64,000 nucleotides of DNA from Actinoallomurus sp. (GTDB taxonomy: Bacteria; Actinomycetota; Actinomycetes; Streptosporangiales; Streptosporangiaceae). Below the pieces are notes generated by a model, which searched no databases, was not told the DNA's origin, and saw nothing but the letters and a program-made list of their open reading frames with translations. Location: assembly GCA_025964685.1 (NCBI GenBank), contig JAOPYG010000444.1, forward strand, positions 1 through 64,000. The letters are read 5' to 3'. A program made the position numbers and the translations under genes. Below are positions 9,613-18,999 of this stretch, one piece after another; the first letter of the stretch is position 1; every line of letters begins with the position of its first letter.

Positions 9613-10809
9613 TCAGTCCGACCCCACCGGTTCGGCTTGCGCGTCCCTGACGGCGCGTCGGCGGCCGGCGTACAGGTAGTTCTTGGGGCGGCGCAGGGCG
9701 GTGAACCCCCAGGCCATGTTGGGTTCGAGCGCCCATTGCAGGGCCCAGCGGACGGGCGGTGTGCACAGCAGCGTGGCGAGGAGGGCGCCGGCCGCCGCGA
9801 CGGCCAGCACGCCGGGGACCGTGTGCAGCACGTGGGCGTGGTACCAGCCGTAGTAGTCGGCGAGCTTGGTGGCGAAACCGTGCAGCAGGTACGCGTACAG
9901 CGTGGCGGCGCCGAGCCCGGTGAACCAGTGCTGACGTCTCGGCACGAGCGTCAGGAACGCCGCCACCAGGACGCCCGCGGCGACGAGCAGCCCGAGCCGC
10001 ATGCCCGTGCCGACGAGGTTGTTCACGTGCAGCGTCGGGTTGCCGCTGCGCCAGTACACCCACTCGGTCGCCATGCGCCGGTCGGCGATGAGGTACGTGA
10101 AGGCGAACCCGGCGATCAGCGTGAGCCCGCCGAGCACGGCGGCCCAGCCCTTCTTGAGGACCTCGAAGTGCTCGGGCTTGAGGAACAGGCCCAGGACGTA
10201 GAACGGCACCAGGCCGAAGACGCGGTTCATCTCCAGCGTGCCGGGCAGTTGGGACATCCCCGACAGCAGGCTGATCACGACCGCGACCGCGACCGGGAAG
10301 CGGATCTGCTGCCACACGGGGGTGGACAGCCGCCAGGCGAACAGGGCGAGCAGGAACCACGTCAGGTAGTACGGATCCAGGAGGCTGATCTCGAACTTCG
10401 AGTGCCCGACCGCCCAGTGATAGGTGGAGTAGGCGGTCTCGAACACGACGTACGGCACGGCCAGGTTCGTCAGGAGCTTGCGCGCCTTGCCGCCGGAGAA
10501 GGTGAACCGGCGCGAGAAGTAGCCGGTGATCACGATGAAGACCGGCATGTGGAAGGTGTACACGAACAGGTACGCCGCGTGGGCGAACGGTACGTCGCGG
10601 AGGTTCACGATCGAGTGACCCGCGACGACGAGCAGGATCGCGAAGAACTTGGCGTTGTCGAAGAACGGGTCGCGCTCGCGCGGGCGCGGGGCCGGCTCGG
10701 CGGGCGCGGCGGGCTCGGTCTCCGACAGCGACGACGGCGCCGCGGGCGGCAACGCGGCCTGGGACCGCTCGAGTGGCTCGAACGCCGATGACTGGGGGGT
10801 GCTCATCAC
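9613..10809 (-). CDS. Acyltransferase-3 family membrane protein
   Basis: RDPFFDNAKFFAILLVVAGHSI; multi-TM. Confidence 0.85.
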   Translation of the reverse strand: MMSTPQSSAFEPLERSQAALPPAAPSSLSETEPAAPAEPAPRPRERDPFFDNAKFFAILLVVAGHSIVNLRDVPFAHAAYLFVYTFHMPVFIVITGYFSRRFTFSGGKARKLLTNLAVPYVVFETAYSTYHWAVGHSKFEISLLDPYYLTWFLLALFAWRLSTPVWQQIRFPVAVAVVISLLSGMSQLPGTLEMNRVFGLVPFYVLGLFLKPEHFEVLKKGWAAVLGGLTLIAGFAFTYLIADRRMATEWVYWRSGNPTLHVNNLVGTGMRLGLLVAAGVLVAAFLTLVPRRQHWFTGLGAATLYAYLLHGFATKLADYYGWYHAHVLHTVPGVLAVAAAGALLATLLCTPPVRWALQWALEPNMAWGFTALRRPKNYLYAGRRRAVRDAQAEPVGSD

Positions 10810-11052
10810 GATCTACTTCGGTCGTCGGCTTGACCGGTCCCGGCGTTCCAGGACCGAACTGGCGTCGCCGACCTTACCCAGTCCGGTCGCCCGGGCGAGC
10901 CGGACTCGGCGAACTCTCAGTCCGGCGCCCCGGTTCGGCCACACGGCCCGGCCGGGCGGCCTGTTCGTCCGCGCATGTCAGAGGCCGGGCGGCGTCGTAC
11001 GGCGCGCCGGACGGGCTGATGCGATGTCGCGCGCCTCACACCGCCGGGAAGA

Positions 11053-11526
11053 ATGGCCGCCGTGATGGTCATGGCAGCCTCCCGTCGTCGCGGGCCGCGG
11101 CGGATCGTGCTCGCGGGCGCGGTCGCGGCGTCGTGCAGCGGCCTTCCGTCCACCCTGTACGCGCTGGCGACCGGCGGTGATCTGCTCCAGGCGACCCGGG
11201 CGGCCGGCACGCTCGTGCCGGGCCGCCGTGACCGGCCCGGCGTGGTGGCCGGAGTCGCGGTCCACCTCCTCGTCTCCGCGGGCTGGACGGCTGCGCTGGC
11301 CGTCGTCGCCCGGTGGCGCCGGCTCGGTGTCACCGGCGGCGCCGCGGCGGGCCTGCTCATCGCGGCACTCGACCTCGAAGTCGCCGGTCGCGCGCATCCC
11401 GCGATCAGGTCACTGCCCCGTCTGCCGCAGTGGCTGGACCATGTCGCCTTCGGCGCCATCGCCGGCGGACTCCTCGACGCAGGCAAGATTCGCGACCAGA
11501 TTGTTGACAATCCTGTAGACGCATAG
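11053..11526 (+). CDS. Small hypothetical membrane protein
   Basis: Several hydrophobic segments; coherent codon usage. Confidence 0.6.
   Translation: MAAVMVMAASRRRGPRRIVLAGAVAASCSGLPSTLYALATGGDLLQATRAAGTLVPGRRDRPGVVAGVAVHLLVSAGWTAALAVVARWRRLGVTGGAAAGLLIAALDLEVAGRAHPAIRSLPRLPQWLDHVAFGAIAGGLLDAGKIRDQIVDNPVDA
11499..11512 (+). promoter_or_regulatory. Putative GntR/FCD operator, site 1
   Basis: GATTG-TTGA-CAATC perfect inverted repeat; same architecture at 12875..12888. Confidence 0.6.
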
Positions 11527-11556
11527 CACGGTGGAGGATCCGAGAAAGGATCCCTG

Positions 11557-11853
11557 ATGAGCGCCGACTCCTCGGGCGTGCCCTGCATGCTGATGCGCGG
11601 TGGCACCTCCAAGGGCGCCTACTTTCTGGCCGCCGACCTGCCGGCCGACGATGGCGTGCGGGATGACCTGCTGCTGCGCATCATGGGCACGCCGGACCCG
11701 CGCCAGATCGACGGGATCGGTGGCGCGCACCCGCTGACCAGCAAGGTCGCGGTCGAGCTCGACACCGGCGCCCACCCTCCGCGCGTACGCCGGTCGGGCG
11801 TCGTGCGCACCGCACGCAAGCTGTTCGACGGCATCGTCTATCCCCGCACCTGA
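11557..11853 (+). pseudogene. PrpF/4-oxalomesaconate tautomerase-family remnant with in-frame internal deletion
   Basis: N-terminal PCMLMRGGTSKGAYFLAADLP..DPRQIDGIGGAHPLTSKVAV joined directly to the typical C-terminus VELDTG..PPRVRRSGVVRTARKLFDGIVYPR; only 98 aa. Confidence 0.8.
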
Positions 11854-11865
11854 CCGGAGACCACC

Positions 11866-12918
11866 GTGGCACCTGCACACGAGATCGCCCACGTCGGCCC
11901 CGTGGAGCTGCTCACCCCCGAACCCGAGCGGAGCCTGTGGTTCTTCACCCGCGTGATGGGGCTCACCGAGAACGGCACCGCCGGTGATTCGGTGTACCTG
12001 CGAACCTGGGACGACTACCAGCACCACACCGTCAAGCTGACCGCGCACCACACCTCGGGCATCCGGCGTACGTCGCTGCGCGCGAGCGGCCCGGAGGCAC
12101 TCGACCGCCGGGTCCGCGCCATCGAGGCGGCGGGGCTCGGCATCGGCTGGCGCGACGGTGACCCCGGCTTCGGCCCGACGTACGTGTTCCGTGACCCCGA
12201 CGGGCACGAGCTGGAGATCTACTGGGAGGCCTCCTGGTACGAGGCCCCGCCGGACCTGGCACCCGCGCTGAAGAACCAGGCCCAGGCGTACCCCGCGCGG
12301 GGCGTGTGCGTCCGGCGCCTCGACCACGTCAACTTCCTGGCCGGCGAGGTCGAACCCAGCACCGACTTCGTCCGCGACGTCCTCGGCGGGCGGGCCACCG
12401 AGGAGATCATGCTCGACAGCGGCACGGTGGCGGGCCGCTGGATGCACTTCACGAACAAGTCCTACGACCTCGTCTACACGCGCGACCGGACCGGCACGCG
12501 CGGACGGCTGCACCACATCGCCTTCACCACCGACACCCGCGAGGACATCCTGCGGGCGGCGGACATCTTCCTCGACAACGGCGTGTTCATCGAGACCGGC
12601 CCGCACAAGCACGCCATCCAGCAGACGTTCTTCCTCTATGTCTATGAGCCGGGCGGCAACCGCATCGAACTGTGCAACCCGGTGGCCCGCCTGATCCTTG
12701 CCCCCGACTGGAAGACCATCACCTGGACCGAGGCCGAACGCGCCAAGGGTCAGGCATGGGGCCTGCAGACGATCGAGTCCTTCCACACCCACGGCACACC
12801 ACCGGTCGAGTTAGCAGCCGTCACCGCCGCAGCGGCGTCACTGGCCGCGGTCGCTAGAGTGGGGGATGCGACAAAATTGGTGACAATTCGGCTCAGGGGG
12901 AGCGGTGTCGGCAGGTGA
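11866..12918 (+). CDS. Extradiol dioxygenase, catechol 2,3-dioxygenase-like (VOC superfamily)
   Basis: HVGPVELLTPEPERSLWFFTRVMGL, GHELEIYWE, HHIAFTTDTREDILRAADIF, YVYEPGGNRIEL. Confidence 0.88.
   Translation: MAPAHEIAHVGPVELLTPEPERSLWFFTRVMGLTENGTAGDSVYLRTWDDYQHHTVKLTAHHTSGIRRTSLRASGPEALDRRVRAIEAAGLGIGWRDGDPGFGPTYVFRDPDGHELEIYWEASWYEAPPDLAPALKNQAQAYPARGVCVRRLDHVNFLAGEVEPSTDFVRDVLGGRATEEIMLDSGTVAGRWMHFTNKSYDLVYTRDRTGTRGRLHHIAFTTDTREDILRAADIFLDNGVFIETGPHKHAIQQTFFLYVYEPGGNRIELCNPVARLILAPDWKTITWTEAERAKGQAWGLQTIESFHTHGTPPVELAAVTAAAASLAAVARVGDATKLVTIRLRGSGVGR
12875..12888 (+). promoter_or_regulatory. Putative GntR/FCD operator, site 2 (autoregulatory)
   Basis: AATTG-GTGA-CAATT perfect inverted repeat, 17 bp before the GTG start of the gntR-type gene. 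Confidence 0.6.
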
Positions 12919-13591
12919 AGGGGGCAGGGCCCCATCCGGTGGCGACCGTTCGGTGGTGACCGAGATCCGCGCGGCCATCCTCAGCGGCGAGTTCGTCCCG
13001 AACCAGCGTCTGGTCGAGGCCGACCTCTCCGAACGCTTCACCGCCAGCCGGGCACGTGTCCGCGCGGCGCTCCTCGAGCTGGCCAACGAGGGGCTGATCG
13101 AGCGGGTCCAGAACCGCGGCGCCCGCGTACGCGCGGTACAGCTCGAAGAGGCGATCGAGATCTCCGAGGTGCGGATGGTCGTCGAGGGCCTCTGTGCCGC
13201 CAAGGCCGCGCAGCGGATCACCGAGGCCGAGTCACGGGAGCTGGAGGAGATCGGCGAGAGCATGCGTGCGGCCGTCGCCTCCGGTGACGTGCTCGGCTAC
13301 TCCGGGCTGAACGAGCGCCTCCACCGCCGCGTCCGCGAGATCAGCGGCCAGCGCGCCGCGGCGAGCGTCCTGGAGCGCCTGCGCGCCCAGAACGTCCGCC
13401 ACCAGTTCAGGCTCGCGATGCACCCCGGCCGACCGGGAGTCTCGCTGCCCGAACACATCGCGATCATCGAGGCGATCCGTGCCCACGACGCCGAAGCCGC
13501 CGAACAGGCCGCCCGCGCCCACCTGCGCAGCGTCATCCGCACCCTCCCGGAAGCCGCCCAGCGCCCCGCCGAAACCGGCGGGACGCCGTAG
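12905..13591 (+). CDS. GntR-family (FCD domain) transcriptional regulator
   Basis: VVTEIRAAILSGEFVPNQRLVEADLSERFTASRARVRAALLELANEGLIERVQNRGARVRAV; FCD C-terminus. Confidence 0.9.
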   Translation: MSAGEGGRAPSGGDRSVVTEIRAAILSGEFVPNQRLVEADLSERFTASRARVRAALLELANEGLIERVQNRGARVRAVQLEEAIEISEVRMVVEGLCAAKAAQRITEAESRELEEIGESMRAAVASGDVLGYSGLNERLHRRVREISGQRAAASVLERLRAQNVRHQFRLAMHPGRPGVSLPEHIAIIEAIRAHDAEAAEQAARAHLRSVIRTLPEAAQRPAETGGTP

Positions 13592-13630
13592 TCACACCGC
13601 TACGGCACCCACCACCGCCGGCGGGCGGTG
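13585..13630. terminator. Bidirectional terminator region (two hairpins) between convergent genes
   Basis: GCCGTAG-N8-CTACGGC followed by CACCGCC-GGCG-GGCGGTG. Confidence 0.6.
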
Positions 13631-13637
13631 AAGGGGC

Positions 13638-14006
13638 TCACTCGCGGTTCGACTCCTGGAGGGACCAGCCGTTGCCGTCCGGGTCGCTGAAGAACGCGAA
13701 GCGGCCCCACGGGAACTCCTGCACGTCGCTCACCTCGACGCCCCGCCCGAGCAGTTCGACGCGGGCCGCGTCGACGTCCTTCACCACCACCTGCAGGCCG
13801 CGGAGCGAACCCGGAGCCATGTCCGTGATCCCGAGGCCGAGCACGATCGAGCACGCCGATCCCGGCGGGGTGAGCTGCACGAAGCGGATCTCGTCGCTCA
13901 CCCGGTGGTCGTGGTCGGCCGCGAAGCCGACCTTCTCGGCATAGAAGGCCTTGGCGCGGTCGACGTCCGACACGGGGATGGCGACGAGCTCGAGTTTCCA
14001 GTCCAT
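13638..14006 (-). CDS. VOC-family (glyoxalase-like) protein
   Basis: MDWKLELVAIPVSDVDRAKAFYAEKVGFAADHDHRVSDEIRFVQLTPPGSACSI. Confidence 0.9.
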   Translation of the reverse strand: MDWKLELVAIPVSDVDRAKAFYAEKVGFAADHDHRVSDEIRFVQLTPPGSACSIVLGLGITDMAPGSLRGLQVVVKDVDAARVELLGRGVEVSDVQEFPWGRFAFFSDPDGNGWSLQESNRE

Positions 14007-14091
14007 GACATGTCTCCTCAATAGCGCGGGGGTCCGAACACCCCAGACGCTACGGAGGATTCAGGTCACTTTCCGTCCTCAAATGCCCGCC

Positions 14092-15249
14092 CTAGACGAA
14101 GGCGCCGAGACCCGTGATGGCGCGCCCGGTGATCAGGCTGTTCATCTCGCGGGTGCCCTCGTAGGAGTAGATCGCCTCGGCGTCGGCGACGAACCGGCCG
14201 ACGTTGTAGTCCAGCACGATGCCGTTGCCGCCGAGGATCTCCCGTGACCAGCCGACCGCCTCGCGCATCCGTACGGTGCAGAACGCCTTGGCCATCGCCG
14301 AGTGCTCGTCGCGGTAGACACCGGAGTCCTGGAGCTGGGCGAGGCGTACGACCATGCCCATCGACGAGGTGAGGTTGCCGAGGATGCGGACGAGCAGGTC
14401 TTGGACGAGCTGGAACTTCGCGATCGGCCGGCCGAACTGCTCGCGCTTCTTCGCGTACGCGAGCGCCTGTTCGTACGCCCCCATCATGACCCCGACGGCC
14501 TGCCAGGCCACGCCGCCGCGCGTGCGGCGGAGCACGTCGGCGGTGTCGCGGAAGCCGCCCGCGTTCTGCAGCCGGTTCGCCTCGGGGACCCGGCAGTCGG
14601 TGAGCGCGATGTCGGCGTTCTGCACGGTCCGCAACGCGATCTTGTGCTCGATCTTCGTCGCGGTGAAGCCCGGGGTGCCCTTCTCCACCACGAAGCCCTT
14701 GACGTGGTCGTCCTCCTCGTCGCGGGCCCAGATGATGACGAGGTCGGCGAAGGTCGCGTTGCCGATCCAGCGCTTGGCGCCGTTGAGGACCCACTCGTCG
14801 CCGTCGCGGCGTGCCGTCGTCTCCAGCCCGGCGGCCACGTCCGAGCCGCCGTGCGGCTCCGTCAGGCCGAACGCCCCGATCTTCTCCATCCGGGCCATCG
14901 CCGGCAGCCAGCGCTCCTTCTGCTCGTCGGAGCCGCACCGGGTGACACTGCCCATCGCGAGCCCGGTGTGCACGCCGAAGAACGTCGCCATCGACGGGTC
15001 GACGCGGTTCATCTCCAGCGCCACGAACCCGGTCAGCAGGCTGCGGGCGCCGCGGTAGGCGAGCCCGGCGACGTCCAGCGCGGCGAAGCCGGGGACCAGG
15101 CGGTGGGGGAACTCGGCGTCCTCCCATGCCTTGTTCGCGATCGGCGCGACCTCGCGCTCCATGAAGTCGCGGACACGAAGGACGATCTCGCGTTCTTCGC
15201 CGGTCAGAAGGCTCTGATGGTCATAGAAGTCACCGGCGAGAGAGGTCAT
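14092..15249 (-). CDS. Acyl-CoA dehydrogenase (glutaryl-CoA dehydrogenase-like)
   Basis: GAFGLTEPHGGSDVA, GAKRWIGNATFADL, YSYEGTREMNSLITGRAITG. Confidence 0.9.
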   Translation of the reverse strand: MTSLAGDFYDHQSLLTGEEREIVLRVRDFMEREVAPIANKAWEDAEFPHRLVPGFAALDVAGLAYRGARSLLTGFVALEMNRVDPSMATFFGVHTGLAMGSVTRCGSDEQKERWLPAMARMEKIGAFGLTEPHGGSDVAAGLETTARRDGDEWVLNGAKRWIGNATFADLVIIWARDEEDDHVKGFVVEKGTPGFTATKIEHKIALRTVQNADIALTDCRVPEANRLQNAGGFRDTADVLRRTRGGVAWQAVGVMMGAYEQALAYAKKREQFGRPIAKFQLVQDLLVRILGNLTSSMGMVVRLAQLQDSGVYRDEHSAMAKAFCTVRMREAVGWSREILGGNGIVLDYNVGRFVADAEAIYSYEGTREMNSLITGRAITGLGAFV

Positions 15250-15890
15250 GGTCGGTCGGGCCTTTCGGTCGTCGGGGAACGCCGCTCGTACGAACGCCGC
15301 GCCGACCACTGTCGCAGAAGTCTCGCCATCGCCTCGGCGCGCCGCTGGCGGCGGAACTCCACGCGGCCGGCGATCCAGAGGCAGAAGGCGGCCAGCGGCA
15401 GCTCGCCCACGAAGGCGAGGACCAGCGCGAGGGCCAACTCCCGGTGGCTGTCCGCCGTCACCACGTCGAACCACGCGTCGACCAGCAGCAACGTGCCGGT
15501 CATCGCCGCACTCAGCTCGATGTGCTCACGGCCCTTCTGGGCGAGCCAGCCCGTACGGATGAGCATCCCGCACAGGGCGAGGTCGAATCCGATCCACGAG
15601 AAGCCGTAGTGGGCGGCCTCGTGGCGCGTCGGCAGGATGAACACCAGCCCGGCGACCCAGGGCAGCATCAGCGCGCCGGCGGCGATGACCAGCCAGCCGA
15701 CCCAGCGCGGCACCACCCGGGTCGGGCGCAGCTCGCGTGTGAGGGTGCCCTCGATCTGTTCCGTACGGGCCGTCTCGGGAGGCTGGACGGCCTGGACGGA
15801 CTCCGATTCGGCGGAGTGTGCGACCGAGAGGTCGAGGTCCTCCGGGGGATCGGGGCACAGGTCTTCGTCGGGGCGGGGGGTGTGGGCCAT
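15246..15890 (-). CDS. Hypothetical multi-TM membrane protein, overlaps the acyl-CoA dehydrogenase start by 4 nt
   Basis: MAHTPRPDED... four hydrophobic segments; start inferred. Confidence 0.65.
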   Translation of the reverse strand: MAHTPRPDEDLCPDPPEDLDLSVAHSAESESVQAVQPPETARTEQIEGTLTRELRPTRVVPRWVGWLVIAAGALMLPWVAGLVFILPTRHEAAHYGFSWIGFDLALCGMLIRTGWLAQKGREHIELSAAMTGTLLLVDAWFDVVTADSHRELALALVLAFVGELPLAAFCLWIAGRVEFRRQRRAEAMARLLRQWSARRSYERRSPTTERPDRP

Positions 15891-15988
15891 GTCTCTATGA
15901 TTCAGCGGATGACGTGGGTACTGGGAGTTCCGGCCACAGATGTTGGAACGATCCCCGGCCGTCACGCTCACTAGCTTGGAGGTTCACG

Positions 15989-17062
15989 GTGCGTAGTTTC
16001 GGAGTCGAGGAGGAGATGCTACTTGTCGACCCGGACACCGGCGTCCCGGTAGCGCTGTCCGACGCCGTCACGGGCGACGGCGACGACGATCCCCAGTCCG
16101 AGCTCCAGCGTCAGCAGGTGGAGACGGACACGGTGCCGTGCACGACCCTGGACGAGCTGTCGGACCAGCTTCGGGCCCAGCGGCGTGCCGCCGCGGACGC
16201 CGCAGGCCACAAGGACTGCCAGGTGGTCGCGCTGGCCACGTCGCCGCTGGCGGTGAGTCCATCGACCACGCCGAAGGACCGGTACCTGCGGATGGTGGAG
16301 GAGTACGCGCTGACCGCCGAGGAACAGCTCACGTGCGGCTGCCACGTGCACGTCCGGATCGCCTCGGAGGAGGAGGGCGTCGCGGTCCTCGACCGGATCC
16401 GCACGTGGCTGCCCGTGCTCCTCGCGATGACGGCGAACTCCCCGTTCTGGCAGGAGCGGGACACCGGGTACGCGAGCTACCGGCAGCAGGTCTGGGGGCG
16501 CTGGCCGTCCGCCGGACCGGTCGGGCTCTTCGGTACGCCGAAGAGCTACCACGAGACGATCCAGGCGATGATCGAGAGCGGTGGGCTGCTGGACGAGGGC
16601 ATGGTCTACTTCGACGCCCGCCTGTCCCGCCACTACCCGACCGTGGAGCTCCGGACCGCCGACGTCTGCATGCTGGCCGACGACGCTCTTCTCGTCGCCG
16701 CGCTCGCCCGGGGTCTCGTCGAGACCGCCGCGCGGGAATGGCAGGCGGGTGAGCCACCGCTGCCCGTACGCACGGAGGTGCTCCGCCTGGCCTCCTGGCG
16801 GGCGAGCCGTTCGGGACTGGAGGGCGAGCTGGTGCATCCGCTCACGGCACGCCCCGTACGCGCCGAGGTCGCCGTCCGGGCACTGCTCGGGCACGTGGCA
16901 CCGGCCCTGAGCGACATCGGTGACCTCGACACCGCGACCGACCTGACCGGCCGGCTGCTGAGCCGGGGCAACGGCGCGGTGCTTCAGCGGCGCACCTACG
17001 AGAAGACCGGCGACCTGGGCGCCGTCGTACGCGACGCGGTCGACCGCACCCTCGGCGACTGA
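15989..17062 (+). CDS. Carboxylate-amine ligase (GCS2 / YbdK-type glutamate-cysteine ligase family)
   Basis: VRSFGVEEEMLLVDPDTG, CGCHVHVRIASEEEGVAVLDRIRTWLPVLLAMTANSPFWQ. Confidence 0.9.
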   Translation: MRSFGVEEEMLLVDPDTGVPVALSDAVTGDGDDDPQSELQRQQVETDTVPCTTLDELSDQLRAQRRAAADAAGHKDCQVVALATSPLAVSPSTTPKDRYLRMVEEYALTAEEQLTCGCHVHVRIASEEEGVAVLDRIRTWLPVLLAMTANSPFWQERDTGYASYRQQVWGRWPSAGPVGLFGTPKSYHETIQAMIESGGLLDEGMVYFDARLSRHYPTVELRTADVCMLADDALLVAALARGLVETAAREWQAGEPPLPVRTEVLRLASWRASRSGLEGELVHPLTARPVRAEVAVRALLGHVAPALSDIGDLDTATDLTGRLLSRGNGAVLQRRTYEKTGDLGAVVRDAVDRTLGD

Positions 17063-17158
17063 GGTCCGCGTTATGGCTGGTCACGGCCCGAATCCGGAGA
17101 GATAATGGCTTGTGGGTGAACCAGGGGGGTTCATCCACGATGAGAGAAGGCGATCTGA

Positions 17159-17608
17159 ATGGCTGGTATTTCTCGCCATTCTTCGGGGATGACCGGTCAT
17201 CCCGACGCGGCCGAGATGCGGGAGCGCTACGCACGGCTGGCCGAGGGCCGCCGGGTGGAGATGATGGAGGGACTGGTCATGCTGACCGGTCTCTACACGG
17301 CGATCTCGCCGTGGGTCGTGCACTTCCACGCGACCAACCTCAACCTCGCCGTCAACAACCTGGTGCTCGGCCTCGCGATCGCGGCGATCGGGCTCGGCCT
17401 GGCGATGGTCCCGGAACGGGTGCTCGGACTGAGCTGGATGCTCGTCCCGGTCGGCATCTGGCTGATCATCTCGCCCTGGGTGGTCTCCGTGGGGCACCAC
17501 GCCCCGGCGGGCATGATCGCGAATAACGTGGTGATCGGTTTCATCACCTGCGCCCTCGGCGCGATCACCGCGGCGATGGCGACCATGCGCCGCCGTCCAC
17601 GGCCGTAG
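17159..17608 (+). CDS. SPW-repeat membrane protein
   Basis: Two ISPWVV motifs in hydrophobic context (YTAISPWVVHF; WLIISPWVVSV). Confidence 0.8.
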   Translation: MAGISRHSSGMTGHPDAAEMRERYARLAEGRRVEMMEGLVMLTGLYTAISPWVVHFHATNLNLAVNNLVLGLAIAAIGLGLAMVPERVLGLSWMLVPVGIWLIISPWVVSVGHHAPAGMIANNVVIGFITCALGAITAAMATMRRRPRP

Positions 17609-17623
17609 TCACCGGGCGGCCGG

Positions 17624-17661
17624 CGGGTCTCACGGCGGCACGACGCCTGCCGTGAGACCCG
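17624..17661. terminator. Bidirectional hairpin terminator
   Basis: CGGGTCTCACGGC-N12-GCCGTGAGACCCG between convergent genes. Confidence 0.75.
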
Positions 17662-17685
17662 TTCGCACCGGACCCCGCCCATCCG

Positions 17686-18570
17686 TCAGCGGTCGCGGGG
17701 CAGCAGGCTCGCGACCACCGACTCGGTGGCGCCGGTCGTGTCGTCGTAGTCGGTGGAGCGGCTGACGTCGGCCCACCGCTCGGCCTCGGCGGCGCGTGAG
17801 CGGGACGCCTGCTCCGCCAGGCGTACGGCGTCCGACCCCAGCAGCAACCGCAGCGGCGGGTCCTCCAGGTCCACCAGACCGGCGATGATCCGCGCCGCGC
17901 GTTCGGGGTCGCCCGGCTGTGCGCCGTCGACGGATCGCCGGTACTCATTGACCTTGCCGACCGTCTGCTCGTAGTCGGCGCCGACGGCGGGAAGCCGCAT
18001 CGAGGAGCCACCCCAGTCGGTGCGGAACCCCCCGGGCTCCACGATGACGACCTTGATCCCCAGCGGCTTGACCTCGCTGTTCAGCACCTCGGAGAAGCCC
18101 TCGACGGCGAACTTGGAGGTCTGGTACGCGCCGAGCCCCGGCGTGCCGCCGACGCGGCCGCCCACCGAGGAGATCTGCAGGATGTGGCCGGACCGCTGCC
18201 CGCGGAGCACCGGCAGGGCGGCCTTCGTGACGTTCACGACGCCGAACAGGTTGGTCTCCACCTGGGCGCGGAAATCCTCCTCGGTGGTCTCCTCGATGGG
18301 CGTGGAGTCGGCTTGGCCGGCGTTGTTGACCACCACGTCGTGTGAGCCGAACTCCTCGACCGCGAGGCGTACGACCCGCTGCGCCGCCGCGGCGTCGGTT
18401 ACGTCCAGGGCCACCGCGCGCACCTGGTCGCCGTACTCCGTCAGGAGTTCCTCCAGCTGTTCGGGCCGGCGCGCGGTCGCGACCAGGCGGTCGCCGCGCT
18501 GGAGCACGGCACGGGCGAGCGCGCGTCCGAGACCTCGTGAGCTGCCGGTGATGAGCCATGTTCGGGGCAT
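17686..18570 (-). CDS. SDR-family oxidoreductase
   Basis: TWLITGSSRGLGRALARAVLQRGD, VVVNNAGQADS, GAYQTSKFAVEGF. Confidence 0.92.
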   Translation of the reverse strand: MPRTWLITGSSRGLGRALARAVLQRGDRLVATARRPEQLEELLTEYGDQVRAVALDVTDAAAAQRVVRLAVEEFGSHDVVVNNAGQADSTPIEETTEEDFRAQVETNLFGVVNVTKAALPVLRGQRSGHILQISSVGGRVGGTPGLGAYQTSKFAVEGFSEVLNSEVKPLGIKVVIVEPGGFRTDWGGSSMRLPAVGADYEQTVGKVNEYRRSVDGAQPGDPERAARIIAGLVDLEDPPLRLLLGSDAVRLAEQASRSRAAEAERWADVSRSTDYDDTTGATESVVASLLPRDR

Positions 18571-18579
18571 GTGATCTCT

Positions 18580-18915
18580 CATTTCTCTGCTGAAGCCGCG
18601 TGGTACGGCGTTACTGGACGTTCCGGATGGTGCCGCCATCGACGCGGAGGTCTCGGCCCACACGGCCGGCGAGGCGTCGGCCCAGGACAGGTGGTCATCG
18701 GCGCCGGCGTTGTTCACGAGGATGTCGACCTGGCCGCCCGCGAGCGCGCCGTTCGCGCCGTTGTCGGTGGCAAGGTCGCCCGATCGCGACGTCGGCCTGC
18801 CCCCCGGCGACGCGGATGCCCGTCGCCACGGCGGTGGCGCGATCCGTGTCACGCCCGTGCCCGCGGCGGACAGCACGATGAAGGTGAGTCGTGGAGATGA
18901 TGTCCTGCCGGGCAT
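18580..18915 (-). pseudogene. Decayed SDR-family gene
   Basis: Frame upstream of 17686..18570 contains VDILVNNAGADDHLSWADASPAVWAETS and a degenerate LTFIVLSAAGTGVTRIA Rossmann region, with the rest out of register. Confidence 0.65.
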
Positions 18916-18999
18916 GAGATTCCTTGAACGATGACGCCGCTCACCGCTCCGGTACGACGTCTCTGCGGAGGCGGTCGCGGGGCGAGCGGTCGGCGCGAT

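Noticed and set aside
11504-11526. Full sigma70-type promoter at TTGACA (11504)
   Set aside because: A good -35 but no convincing -10 at 17 bp; the inverted repeat is the stronger signal
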